In this document: piece after piece, positions 49,491 through 57,049 of the stretch
How the letters are laid out: every line of letters begins with the position of its first letter
Position numbering within the stretch: position 1 is the stretch's first letter
From: a virus
DNA length: 57,672 bases
Reading direction: 5' to 3' (one strand)
Virus record (IMG/VR): IMGVR_UViG_3300046535_001319
Coordinates: 1 to 57,672 of that record
The notes under the pieces: generated by a model
What the model saw: the letters and a program-made list of their open reading frames with translations, nothing else
The model's database searches: none
What the model was told of the DNA's origin: nothing
Position numbers and translations under genes: made by a program

Positions 49491-50618
49491 GTGACCCGTC
49501 TTCGCCGTCTGCTTGCGGCTGTGCTGCTCGTCTTCGCCGCTTCGGTGGGGTCGATCGCGGCCCCGGCGGGCGCTCTCTCTGGTGGTGGCACCGCCATTGC
49601 CTACCGGGCCCCAGTCACTGTGACCGGCCTGGACCTCCACGACGGGCAGATCCTCAAGGTCGGGGACACCTACTACCTCTACGGGACGATGTATTCCTGT
49701 GGCTTCACCTGGGGGACAGCCGGCACACCGTGGTGCGGGTTCGGCGTGTCGACGGCCACCAGCATGGACGGCCCGTGGACGACGCCGATCCGCCTGTTCT
49801 CCCCGCAGGACACCGACCCGTGGACCGGCACCACCTGGGCAGTCGAATGCGGGTCCACAGGCGCGGGCTGCTTCAACCCCCGCATGATCGTCCGCACCGG
49901 GTGGGGCCAGAACGACGGCGTACCCATCCTGTGGTTCAACAGCCCCGCCGACTACACCCGGTCCCACGCCAACGCCTACAACGCCATGGGCTGCAACAGC
50001 CTGACCGGGCCGTGCGGGCCGTCGGCCGGGGCCCCCTACGGCTCGTACAACAAGCCGTCCCTATGGATCTGCGGCGCCAACGGCGACTTCACCATCATCA
50101 CCATCCCCGGCCAGCAGCCCGCCCTCATCTGCACCATGCCCGGCTCCGCATCCCTGTCGATCGAGCGCCTCGCCTACTCCGGCACCAACGGCGACGGCTA
50201 CGGCGCCCGCAACCTGGCAGGCCTGACAGGCATCGAATCCCCTGGTGCCTGGCAGGACAGCAGCGGCACCTGGGTCATGACCTACTCGGATCCGAACTGC
50301 GGCTACTGCGCCGGTGTCCCGACCGGGTACGCGACCGCGGCCAGCCCGTACGGCCCGTGGACCGCCCCCGCCAACGTGGGTGCCAACGCCCCTGCCAGTG
50401 GCCGAAGGGACTTCGCCGCGAACTCGTGCGGCGGCCAGCCCCGCACCGTCAGCGTCCTCGATGGCGTGCCGTGGCAGGGCATCGACCTGTGGACCGGCAC
50501 CAACAACGAGACAGGGGCCAGCCTGCACTTCGAACCCCTGAACTACCAGGCCGCCACCGGCACGACCGGCGACGGCGGCCTCTGGCACACGGCCCTCACC
50601 TCCTTCTACTGCAACTGA
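49491..50618 (+). CDS. Secreted GH43-like beta-propeller protein
   Basis: 375 residues from GTG after GGGAGTCC. Residues 1-30 form a Sec signal peptide (RRLLAAVLLVFAASVGSIAA with APAGALS). The mature part begins LHDGQILKVGDTYYLYGT, typical of the first blade of five-bladed glycoside hydrolases (GH43/GH117 type), and continues with SMDGPWTTPIRLFSPQ and SIERLAYSGTNGDGYGARNL. Eleven or so cysteines suggest an extracellular, disulfide-bonded protein. A signal peptide is unusual for a tail component; it may be a secreted enzyme made by lysogens or during lysis. Catalytic residues were not assigned. Confidence 0.7.
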   Translation: MTRLRRLLAAVLLVFAASVGSIAAPAGALSGGGTAIAYRAPVTVTGLDLHDGQILKVGDTYYLYGTMYSCGFTWGTAGTPWCGFGVSTATSMDGPWTTPIRLFSPQDTDPWTGTTWAVECGSTGAGCFNPRMIVRTGWGQNDGVPILWFNSPADYTRSHANAYNAMGCNSLTGPCGPSAGAPYGSYNKPSLWICGANGDFTIITIPGQQPALICTMPGSASLSIERLAYSGTNGDGYGARNLAGLTGIESPGAWQDSSGTWVMTYSDPNCGYCAGVPTGYATAASPYGPWTAPANVGANAPASGRRDFAANSCGGQPRTVSVLDGVPWQGIDLWTGTNNETGASLHFEPLNYQAATGTTGDGGLWHTALTSFYCN

Positions 50619-50630
50619 CTGGAGCACGAC

Positions 50631-51443
50631 GTGACCATTCGGTTCATCGACGAGCACCCGGGTGCCTACCGGCTCGGCCGGCACGTCGAGCACGACCCCC
50701 GATCCCGGGCGTTCGCCCTCTCCGAGGACCTGCTGCCCGGTACCTACGGCAGCGCCGTCCACATGGTGCGGATCCCCGTCCTCGACCAGGGAGACCTCGG
50801 GTCCTGTACCGGGCATGCGGCGGAGGCCCTGGCCGGCACGGACCCGCTGTTCGGGGCGATCCCCGCGGACGTGACGGCCCGGCCGACGGGCGACGCCGAC
50901 CAGGACCATCTGCAGGCCGTGGCCCTGTACTCGGCGGCGACCCGCCTCGACTCGATCCAGGGCGTGTACCCGCCGACCGACACCGGCTCGACGGGCCTGG
51001 CAGTCGCGAAGGCCGCACAGAAGGCGGGCCTGATCTCCGGCTACCAGCACGCGTTCTCCCTCGACGCGGCGCTGAAGGCTCTCACGGTGATGCCGCTGAT
51101 CATCGGTGTGAACTGGTACGAGGGCTTCGACAACCCGGACGCCTCCGGGCAGGTGGGGATCAGCGGGTCCGTGCGTGGCGGTCACGAGTTCCTGCTGTAC
51201 GGGATCGACGGCCCGGGGCAGCGCGTCCTCGCCCGCAACTCGTGGGGCACATCGTTCGGCGTCGCCGGCTGCTTCTCGTTCTCCTTCGACGACTTCGGCC
51301 GTCTCCTCGCCGAGCACGGTGATGCGACGGCGTTCGTGCCGCTGACTGCTCCGGCGCCGGTTCCGGTGCCGCCGCAGCCGGCCAGTGTGGACCAGGCGCT
51401 CGCCGTGGCGGTGCGGACCTGGCTGACCGCGAAGGCCCTGTGA
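50631..51443 (+). CDS. Papain-like cysteine peptidase (C1-type)
   Basis: 270 residues from GTG after CTGGAGC. Catalytic triad in order: C59 (DQGDLGSCTGHAA), H185 (RGGHEFLLYG) and N203 (ARNSWGTSFG), with Q53 as oxyanion residue. No signal peptide is visible. The last 40 residues are Pro/Ala-rich. It sits between the GH43-like gene and the endolysin, so it may process virion proteins or help degrade the host envelope. Confidence 0.85.
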   Translation: MTIRFIDEHPGAYRLGRHVEHDPRSRAFALSEDLLPGTYGSAVHMVRIPVLDQGDLGSCTGHAAEALAGTDPLFGAIPADVTARPTGDADQDHLQAVALYSAATRLDSIQGVYPPTDTGSTGLAVAKAAQKAGLISGYQHAFSLDAALKALTVMPLIIGVNWYEGFDNPDASGQVGISGSVRGGHEFLLYGIDGPGQRVLARNSWGTSFGVAGCFSFSFDDFGRLLAEHGDATAFVPLTAPAPVPVPPQPASVDQALAVAVRTWLTAKAL

Positions 51444-52081
51444 TGGCCGGCTCCTACGGGCAGGACTGGGCGTCGTACCAGTCGTCGGCCCCTGACACGG
51501 CGGGCCTGGCGTTCGCGTTCGTCAAGGTGACCGAGGGCCTGACGTACATCAACCCGCGGTGGATGCCGCAGCGGGACCACGCGAAGGCTGCGGGCCTGGT
51601 GTGGGGCGGCTACCACTACCCGCACATGGCCAACGACCCTGTCGCGGAGGCCGATCGCTTCCTGAGCCTCGTCGACTGGCAGCCCGGCGACGTCATCTGC
51701 CTCGACTGGGAAGGCTACGACACCGCGAACCGCAGCGTGCCTGCCGCCAAGCAGGCCGCCTACAAGGACGCGTGGCTCCACTACGTCAAGGCCAAGCTGC
51801 CGCACAACGCGGTCGGCACGTACATGAACGTCGACTACCTGACCAGGGTCGACGGTAGCGGCTACCACGGGGACTTCCTGTGGATCGCCGTGAACGCCCC
51901 CGCCGGCCAGCCCGGCATCCGGGGCCAGTGGATGTTCCACCAGTACAGCTCCGCGGGTGTGGACCGGGACTACTGCCCGCTGTCAGCAGGCGAACTCCAA
52001 ACCTGGGCCCTCTCGTTCGCGAAGCCCGCCCCCAACGTGACCCCCGGCGACCGCCGCCGGCTCGACGAAGAAGTGAGGTAG
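51443..52081 (+). CDS. lysA: Endolysin, GH25 muramidase
   Basis: 212 residues; ATG 51443 overlaps the previous stop region. GH25 lysozyme motifs: D8 in YGQDWASYQ, FVKVTEGLTYINPR, GGYHYPHM, catalytic D88 and E90 in CLDWEGYD, and GQWMFHQYSSAGVDRDYCPL. No cell-wall-binding domain follows, so it is a single-domain enzyme. It cleaves the beta-1,4 bond of peptidoglycan at lysis, delivered by a holin. Confidence 0.9.
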   Translation: MAGSYGQDWASYQSSAPDTAGLAFAFVKVTEGLTYINPRWMPQRDHAKAAGLVWGGYHYPHMANDPVAEADRFLSLVDWQPGDVICLDWEGYDTANRSVPAAKQAAYKDAWLHYVKAKLPHNAVGTYMNVDYLTRVDGSGYHGDFLWIAVNAPAGQPGIRGQWMFHQYSSAGVDRDYCPLSAGELQTWALSFAKPAPNVTPGDRRRLDEEVR

Positions 52082-52085
52082 CACC

Positions 52086-52433
52086 ATGGCACTCGCGATC
52101 GGCACCGTCGCGCCGGGCTTCCTGGCTGACGACAAGGCCAACGCCACCGTCATCCCGCTGCCGCCGCAGAACGGCGGCGCGTTCGGCTGGGGCGGCGTGT
52201 GGCTGTCCTTCGGCGCTGACTTCGGCGACGTCACGCTCCGCACCGCAGTGTGGAACGACGTCACGAAGGCCTGGACCGTCGGCCAGCTCAAGGTCCCCGC
52301 CGCCGGCGGCCGAATCAACCTCGGCATCAAGGACGGCGACTCGAAGGTCAGCGTCGGCCGCATCAAAACCGGGCCCACCGACACCGGCACCTGGCCCTGC
52401 TCGTGGCTGCTCGAAGCCGTCCTCAAGGCCTGA
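52086..52433 (+). CDS. Hypothetical protein of the lysis cassette
   Basis: 115 residues, ATG after GAGGTAGC. Beta-rich (GGVWLSFGADFGDVTLRTAV, then GQLKVPAAGGRINLGIKDGD). Similar small proteins occur beside endolysins of Streptomyces phages. Function unknown; may be a cell-wall-binding or virion-decorating subunit. Confidence 0.6.
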   Translation: MALAIGTVAPGFLADDKANATVIPLPPQNGGAFGWGGVWLSFGADFGDVTLRTAVWNDVTKAWTVGQLKVPAAGGRINLGIKDGDSKVSVGRIKTGPTDTGTWPCSWLLEAVLKA

Positions 52434-52459
52434 CACCCAACCATCGAACGGAGAACACC

Positions 52460-52684
52460 ATGCCCCGCTTCTTCCTCGACCTCGCCGAGCGCGTCGTCGC
52501 CACCTACCTCGCCGGCTTCCTCGGCCTGCTCCTCGCCAACGGCTTCGACCTCACCTCGGTGAGCGCCCTCCGCGCCGCCGCAGTCGCCGCACTGCCCGCC
52601 GCCATCACCGTCATCAAGGGCTTCATCGCCACGTTCATCGGTGACCCCAACACCCCGGCCGTCCTCCCGAAGGCCCGGGTCTGA
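52460..52684 (+). CDS. Holin, r1t-like
   Basis: 74 residues, ATG after GGAGAAC. Starts with an amphipathic FFLDLAERVVATYLAGFLGL and has a second hydrophobic helix (AAAVAALPAAITVIKGFIAT). This is the layout of the phage r1t holin family, very common after actinophage endolysins. Confidence 0.75.
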   Translation: MPRFFLDLAERVVATYLAGFLGLLLANGFDLTSVSALRAAAVAALPAAITVIKGFIATFIGDPNTPAVLPKARV

Positions 52685-52688
52685 CCGA

Positions 52689-53024
52689 GTGGATGTTCTG
52701 GCAGGCCTCAACGTGGTCCAGGGCGGTGCAGCTACCGTCCTGGGCCTCGTCGTCCTGCTGATACTGCTCGGCCGCCTGGTGCCCCGACGCACAGTGGATG
52801 ACGTCCGGGCTGACTACCAGGCACGCATCGCCGAGCTCATCGCCGAACGGGACATGTGGCAGGCCGCCCACCGTGTCAGCGAGGAAGCCCGCCACGAAGA
52901 CGGGCAGCAAGTCCGGGAGTTGCTGGAGGTCGCCCGCACCACCGACCACGTCCTGCGCTCCCTGCCCAGACCCTCCGAGGGGGTGTCTGATGCGCCGATG
53001 GCTGCAGAGGTGGCGTCGCAGTAG
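52689..53024 (+). CDS. Membrane-anchored coiled-coil protein
   Basis: 111 residues from GTG. One N-terminal transmembrane helix (GGAATVLGLVVLLILLGRLV) and a long charged helix (DYQARIAELIAERDMWQAAH). This architecture resembles lysis accessory proteins between holin genes. Function unknown. Confidence 0.65.
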   Translation: MDVLAGLNVVQGGAATVLGLVVLLILLGRLVPRRTVDDVRADYQARIAELIAERDMWQAAHRVSEEARHEDGQQVRELLEVARTTDHVLRSLPRPSEGVSDAPMAAEVASQ

Positions 53025-53232
53025 CGGACGAGTGTCGCTGGAGCGCCGCACGCCACGGCCTACACCGGGCCAGCGAGATGCCGCCCGCGCCCTGCACCGG
53101 GCCGAGTGCGCGCGAGACGAAGCCCGCGGCCGCCGGCCGGAGGTGAACGAGGCCGCAGCCCGGCTCCGACGCCACCGGGCAGAGAACCACTTCGCGGAAC
53201 GCTTCCGCGCCACGATTGAGGGCGGTGCCTGA
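52990..53232 (+). CDS. Arginine-rich small protein of the lysis cassette
   Basis: 80 residues from ATG inside the previous gene's end. Strongly basic helical protein (RRWLQRWRRSSGRVSLERRT, then VNEAAARLRRHRAENHFAER). Comparable short Arg-rich proteins with an xxNHFAExF ending are usual here in actinophages. Overlaps the next start (TGATG). Confidence 0.65.
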   Translation: MRRWLQRWRRSSGRVSLERRTPRPTPGQRDAARALHRAECARDEARGRRPEVNEAAARLRRHRAENHFAERFRATIEGGA

Positions 53233-53579
53233 TGGATGCAGCGCAGATCTCGAACCTCGCCGCGAGCGGACTCGTGTGCGCGTCCTCGATGACGGCCGCC
53301 ACCATCTACCACCTCCGCACGCGCTGGTGGCGGTCCTGGATGGGCCGCCACATCATGACCGTCACCATCAGCGTCGGGCTGCTCGGCCTGTACACGCTGC
53401 TCGTCAGCCTGGTGTGGCGGACGGGCCCGATGGCTGCGGCGCTTCGGATCGGGCGAACTGGTGTGCTGGTCGTCCTCGCGGTCGCCATGGTGCAGAGGGT
53501 GTTCCTCGTCATCGACGCGCAGAAGCAGAGCAGTGAGGCGAGGCGGCGAGAGCCCGGCAAGAGCTCTAACCCTCGATAA
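53232..53579 (+). CDS. Membrane protein, second holin candidate
   Basis: 115 residues. Three hydrophobic segments: ISNLAASGLVCASSMTAAT, TVTISVGLLGLYTLLVSLVW and TGVLVVLAVAMVQRVFLVI, with WWRSWMGRHIM between the first two. This pattern is widespread in actinophage lysis cassettes and usually annotated as holin. The stop codon lies in an inverted repeat (53574-53591). Confidence 0.65.
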   Translation: MDAAQISNLAASGLVCASSMTAATIYHLRTRWWRSWMGRHIMTVTISVGLLGLYTLLVSLVWRTGPMAAALRIGRTGVLVVLAVAMVQRVFLVIDAQKQSSEARRREPGKSSNPR

Positions 53580-53591
53580 CCTTCCTTATCG
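53574..53591. terminator. Inverted repeat at the end of the late operon
   Basis: CGATAA-CCTTCC-TTATCG, six perfect pairs, overlapping the last stop codon. A weak, AT-rich hairpin; could be a terminator or a protein site. A palindrome GGATCATCC follows near 53601. Confidence 0.4.
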
Positions 53592-53660
53592 CCACTCATC
53601 GGATCATCCGGTCAAATCGGGACACCGATACCTGCGCGTTCATCCCCCTTAGCCATGCCT

Positions 53661-53690
53661 TACCGCCTATAATTTCCCTTGTAGGCGGTA
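53661..53690 (+). promoter_or_regulatory. Promoter-operator: inverted TACCGCCTA repeat around TATAAT
   Basis: TACCGCCTA (53661-53669) and TAGGCGGTA (53682-53690) are perfect inverted copies. TATAAT (53668-53673), an exact -10 hexamer, lies between them. Nine-base arms related to the integrase arm sites (GCCTACCGCCT at 924 and 1111) suggest a shared binding protein. No clear -35 is present, so an activator may be needed. Confidence 0.55.
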
Positions 53691-53717
53691 ACAGTGACGG
53701 ACGGAAGGATCGAGCAC

Positions 53718-53867
53718 ATGACCGAACGATGGACGGCGCCCCGGGCCGGCATCTACCAGGTGCCCCTCGGTGGCGCCCTGCTGGCCGGCGCCGACGATCT
53801 CCCCGAGACGGCGACTGAGCTCCCCTCGGACGCATGGGTGACCACCCCCGCGGAGGAGGTCGCGTGA
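53718..53867 (+). CDS. Small protein, first gene of the second recombinase operon
   Basis: 49 residues, ATG after GGAAGGATCGAGC. APRAGIYQVPLGGALLAGAD then ELPSDAWVTTPAEEVA. Overlaps the next gene (GTGA). Function unknown. Confidence 0.55.
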   Translation: MTERWTAPRAGIYQVPLGGALLAGADDLPETATELPSDAWVTTPAEEVA

Positions 53868-54061
53868 ACGCCCTTCGCCGCCTGCTGCGCCGCCGCGCCC
53901 CGGCCACCCCCGTACGCCGATCGTCACCCACCGACACCGCAGTCCTGGAGTACGAGGTCTACGGCACCGTTCCCGAACCGGGCACCGCCGCCGCGGCCTA
54001 CATCAACCTGCGCGCCGCCCTCGGCAACCCGGTTCCCCGCGGGGGCGACCATGCCGAGTGA
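53864..54061 (+). CDS. Hypothetical protein, paralogous to gene at 28788
   Basis: 65 residues from GTG in GTGA overlap, after GGAGGAGG. VLEYEVYGTVPEPGTAAAAY aligns with the gene at 28788 in the transfer-like module. Basic N-terminus (NALRRLLRRRAPATPVRR). Confidence 0.6.
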   Translation: MNALRRLLRRRAPATPVRRSSPTDTAVLEYEVYGTVPEPGTAAAAYINLRAALGNPVPRGGDHAE

Positions 54062-54278
54062 GCCCGGCCGCCCCGACTACATCGTCATTCGGCCGGCACC
54101 GGGCCTCCCGCCCGGCTTCCTCCCGCCGCATCTCGACGGCCGGTGGTACGACGCGGCCCAGATCCCGGAGCTGTTCCGCTCCCACTCCTTGTCGGATGCG
54201 GTGGCCGTTCCCAGCGGACGCCTTGAAGTTCGCGACTCCGATGGTGCTGTGGCCGAGGTGTACGAGGTGAGGCCGTGA
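54051..54278 (+). CDS. Hypothetical protein
   Basis: 75 residues from ATG inside the previous gene's end, overlapping the recombinase start. DYIVIRPAPGLPPGFLPPHL then AVPSGRLEVRDSDGAVAEVY. Function unknown; coupling to the recombinase suggests coordinated expression. Confidence 0.6.
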   Translation: MPSEPGRPDYIVIRPAPGLPPGFLPPHLDGRWYDAAQIPELFRSHSLSDAVAVPSGRLEVRDSDGAVAEVYEVRP

Positions 54279-55402
54279 CCACGCCGGAGGTGATCCTCGA
54301 CGCCGAACTCGTTGACGACGGCGCCCTGCCCGCCGTCCGCCCGGACGCCGCGCCGCGGTTCCTCGTCGACAAGCACACCGTCCTCGCGCCCGGGCAGCTC
54401 CCGCCCACCGAGGCGGACCGGCCCGCCTACAGCGAAGCCGATTTCCGTGTCTCCCAGCGCACCATCGAGCTCAACCAGGGCTCCGTCCCCGACAACACGA
54501 AGGCCAACCGGGACTCCGTTGGGCGCGCCTACCGCGCCTGGTGCGCCCGGGCCGGTCGGGTCGCCGTACCGTGCACCACCGCCACCTACACCGAGTACGG
54601 CACCCACCTCATGGAGCAGGGCCACAAGACCAGCACCATCCGCACCTACATGGCCCACGTCATGGCCCTGCAGCCCAAGGGCGACCGGCCCGACCCGTCG
54701 CTGTTCCGCGACAACCTCAAGGGCTACCGGGCCGAGAACCCTCGCGCCAACCGCACCCGCCGCGCCTACCCGCTACAGCTGCCGCACGTCGTCGCCATGA
54801 CCGACGCCTGCGACCCCACGACCGCGATCGGCCGACGGGACGCCGCCCTCATCGTCCTCGGCTACCGGTTCCTCGCCCGCCGCATCGAAGCCGCCGACCT
54901 CCTCATCGAGGACCTCACCATCGGCGAGCGCACCATCACCGTCTACCTGCCCAAGGACAAGACCCACCAGGACGAGGACCAGGAGATCGTCCTGCACGAC
55001 CACCCGGCCCTGCAGCTCGTCGCCCGGATCCGTGCGTGGCTCGCCGACCTCGCCCAACTCGGCGTCACCAGCGGCCCGCTGTTCCGCGCCCTCACCAAGA
55101 CCGGGCGCCTGGCCAGCCGCCACCACGCCACCGCCCGCGGCGACGCCCTGCGCGGCAACACGGTCAACGACATCATCAAGCAGCGCTTTGCCCAGGCCCG
55201 GCTCGACTCCGGCGGCAAGCCCGTTACCGCACACGGCCTGCGCGCCGGTGCCGCCACCGACCTCGCCGAGGCCAAGGTCCACGGCAAGGACCTGAACGCG
55301 GCCGGCCGCTGGGCCGAGAACTCCCGAATCCCTGAGACGGTCTACGTTCGCCCAGCCCGCGACCGCTCGTTCGATCCGTTCAAGGACGTCCGGCTGAGCT
55401 GA
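54275..55402 (+). CDS. Second tyrosine recombinase
   Basis: 375 residues from GTG overlapping the previous stop. A SAM-like N-terminal domain (TKANRDSVGRAYRAWCARAG) precedes the catalytic domain. Active-site candidates are R203 (FLARRIEAAD), K229 (PKDKTHQ), H320 and R323 (TAHGLRAGAA), W346 (GRWAENS) and Y357 (PETVYVRP). It is unlike the integrase at 1156, being longer N-terminally and of the type often found in Streptomyces genomes and phages. It could resolve multimers, invert DNA or act at a second site; no att site is visible beside it. Confidence 0.88.
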   Translation: MTTPEVILDAELVDDGALPAVRPDAAPRFLVDKHTVLAPGQLPPTEADRPAYSEADFRVSQRTIELNQGSVPDNTKANRDSVGRAYRAWCARAGRVAVPCTTATYTEYGTHLMEQGHKTSTIRTYMAHVMALQPKGDRPDPSLFRDNLKGYRAENPRANRTRRAYPLQLPHVVAMTDACDPTTAIGRRDAALIVLGYRFLARRIEAADLLIEDLTIGERTITVYLPKDKTHQDEDQEIVLHDHPALQLVARIRAWLADLAQLGVTSGPLFRALTKTGRLASRHHATARGDALRGNTVNDIIKQRFAQARLDSGGKPVTAHGLRAGAATDLAEAKVHGKDLNAAGRWAENSRIPETVYVRPARDRSFDPFKDVRLS

Positions 55403-55414
55403 TTACAGCGGGCT

Positions 55415-55440
55415 GCCCCGTCTCCTTCGGGAGGCGGGGC
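55415..55440 (+). terminator. Terminator after the second recombinase
   Basis: GCCCCGTCTCC-TTCG-GGAGGCGGGGC: 11 pairs with one G-T and a stable TTCG tetraloop, 13 bp after the stop. Also ends the convergent leftward gene. Confidence 0.8.
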
Positions 55441-55457
55441 GGTGTGCTGCCCGGCAG

Positions 55458-55889
55458 CTACTGGCCTTCGCGCAGTACGAGGTAGGCCGCTGCGACGCTC
55501 TTACAGTCCGCAGCGGTCCCGGCCGGTGTGGAGCGGTTGAGCTCGGCGAGGATCTTGAACTCGGTCTCGCTCCGGATGCCGTTCTTCTGCAGGTCCTGGA
55601 GTCCCCCGTACACGTACCCGGCGAGTGTGTCCTGGTCTTGGGTGCACTTCGCGGACCACTCGTTGAGGAGCGACTGGTAGGCGACCACCGGGTAGGCGTT
55701 CGCGTCGAGGTCGGCCATCATCTGGGCCGCGTCCGGCTGGGGCGGTGGCTGGCTTGCTGTGGTGGCGGGGGCCGGGTCGTCCTCGGTGAGCCACTCGTAC
55801 AGGCCTGCGGTGAGGAAGATCAGCAGTCCGACGGCGACGGCAGCGATGCCCTGGAGGAGGCGGTCGATGGACTGCTGCGGTGGGGTCAT
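55458..55889 (-). CDS. Membrane-anchored extracytoplasmic protein
   Basis: 143 residues from ATG 55889, preceded by GGAGACAGCC. One N-terminal transmembrane helix (GIAAVAVGLLIFLTAGLYEW), a Pro/Ala/Thr linker and an outer domain with two cysteines (SAKCTQDQDTLAGYVYGGLQ; GTAADCKSVAAAYLVLREGQ). It is transcribed leftward next to regulators, away from the late operon, so it is probably expressed in the lysogen: a candidate superinfection-exclusion or conversion protein (inference). Confidence 0.65.
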   Translation of the reverse strand: MTPPQQSIDRLLQGIAAVAVGLLIFLTAGLYEWLTEDDPAPATTASQPPPQPDAAQMMADLDANAYPVVAYQSLLNEWSAKCTQDQDTLAGYVYGGLQDLQKNGIRSETEFKILAELNRSTPAGTAADCKSVAAAYLVLREGQ

Positions 55890-55979
55890 GGCTGTCTCCT
55901 GCTCGTGGTGGCAGAGGACAGCGTGACGGCTGCTCCGGGCTGGCGCGGGGCGTGTGGCCGAGTCGTTACGGGACGCAGG

Positions 55980-56960
55980 TCACCCGGCCGCCATGTACTC
56001 CCAGACGCGGATGCCCTTGGATCGCCACGGTTCCGGGATTGGGTCGGCGTCCGCGAGGCGCTGCAGCCAGTCAAGCTGCCCGGCGAAGTAGTCCCAGTAG
56101 TCGCTGCCGCCGTCGCCCTTGTCGAAGGTGAGGATGGGACCGTCCGTGCCCCGCTTCCCATGGCCGTACAGCATGACCCGGATGGAGTCGTCGATGCGCT
56201 CCATGGCGAACGAGCAGGGGAAGTCGTACAGGTAGATCTTCAGGTCGCCATCGCTGGCCGCGACCGCTTCGGCGAGGGGGCGGAGCACCTCGCGTTCGTA
56301 CCGGGCCGGGTCCTCCATCGCAGCCTCGGCCGGCTCCAGCCGGTACCGGTCACGACGGGACGCGCAGTGCGGATCCATGGTGAAGATCCGGATCGGCACC
56401 TCGCGGCTCTTGGCGGTGAACAGCGGCAGCATCTCGTCACTGCCGTAGAAGTTCCTGGTCAGGCCGAACATGACGATCTGTTCGCGGGCCGCGCGGAGGC
56501 GGCTGACCAGGTCGCTCTTGGATTCGATGTTGGTGCGAGGGAAGGCATCGACGATGCCGGCCTGCTCCAGGTGTCCCAGCATGGCCCCACTGTAGTCACG
56601 CCCGAAGCCGAGACGATCGGGTCTCGTCTGATAGACCCGGCACAGGTAGTCGATACGCTCGTCGCCGGGGCGCCGCTGGCCGTGTTCCCAGCGGCACAGC
56701 TCGGCGTCGGTGAGGTTGGGTGCCATGAGACCGTCTTGCTGGTAGAGGATGTCGATGCGGGCGGCAAGTTCGCCGCGGTCCCAGCCGTGGGCCCACCGGT
56801 ATGCCTCCAGGGGGAGGACGCCATCGAGCTTGTCGAGGATCTGCTCGACGATGTCGGCGACGGTGGCACCGTCACGAAGGCCGGCAAGTCGAATGTCGCG
56901 CGCGGTGCGTTCGGCTCGTCGGCGGGTTGTTCGGTCGGGGCGTGGGGTTGACGTCGTCAC
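55980..56960 (-). CDS. HTH regulator with C-terminal DUF5919-like domain
   Basis: 326 residues from GTG 56960 (TTG 56987 is also possible; neither has a clear ribosome site, so leaderless). The N-terminal part (PLEAYRWAHGWDRGELAARI, then DAELCRWEHGQRRPGDERID) is a Cro/C1-type HTH of a kind frequent in Streptomyces. The C-terminal half (RLRAAREQIVMFGLTRNFYG, VPIRIFTMDPHCASRRDRYR, DLKIYLYDFPCSFAMERIDD) fits a phospholipase-D-like/DUF5919 fold used as a sensor. It is divergent from the gene at 57050. Confidence 0.75.
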   Translation of the reverse strand: MTTSTPRPDRTTRRRAERTARDIRLAGLRDGATVADIVEQILDKLDGVLPLEAYRWAHGWDRGELAARIDILYQQDGLMAPNLTDAELCRWEHGQRRPGDERIDYLCRVYQTRPDRLGFGRDYSGAMLGHLEQAGIVDAFPRTNIESKSDLVSRLRAAREQIVMFGLTRNFYGSDEMLPLFTAKSREVPIRIFTMDPHCASRRDRYRLEPAEAAMEDPARYEREVLRPLAEAVAASDGDLKIYLYDFPCSFAMERIDDSIRVMLYGHGKRGTDGPILTFDKGDGGSDYWDYFAGQLDWLQRLADADPIPEPWRSKGIRVWEYMAAG

Positions 56961-56987
56961 AGGGTTGAGTTTGACGGATGGCGTCAA
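56948..56987. promoter_or_regulatory. TTGACG/CGTCAA repeats at the regulator start
   Basis: GTTGACGTCGTCAC (56947-56960) and TTGACG-GATGG-CGTCAA (56971-56987) are two related inverted elements at the start of the leftward regulator gene, candidate autoregulatory operators. Confidence 0.45.
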
Positions 56988-57012
56988 TGGCTGTGCCGTG
57001 CGTGGCCATATT

Positions 57013-57038
57013 GATCATCGGCTTCTGCGCCGATGATC
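57013..57038. promoter_or_regulatory. 26-bp palindromic operator
   Basis: GATCATCGGC-TTCTGC-GCCGATGATC: two perfect ten-base arms, ending 11 bp before the ATG of the rightward gene at 57050. Strong candidate binding site of a dimeric regulator in the divergent region. Confidence 0.65.
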
Positions 57039-57049
57039 GTGGTGTGACG

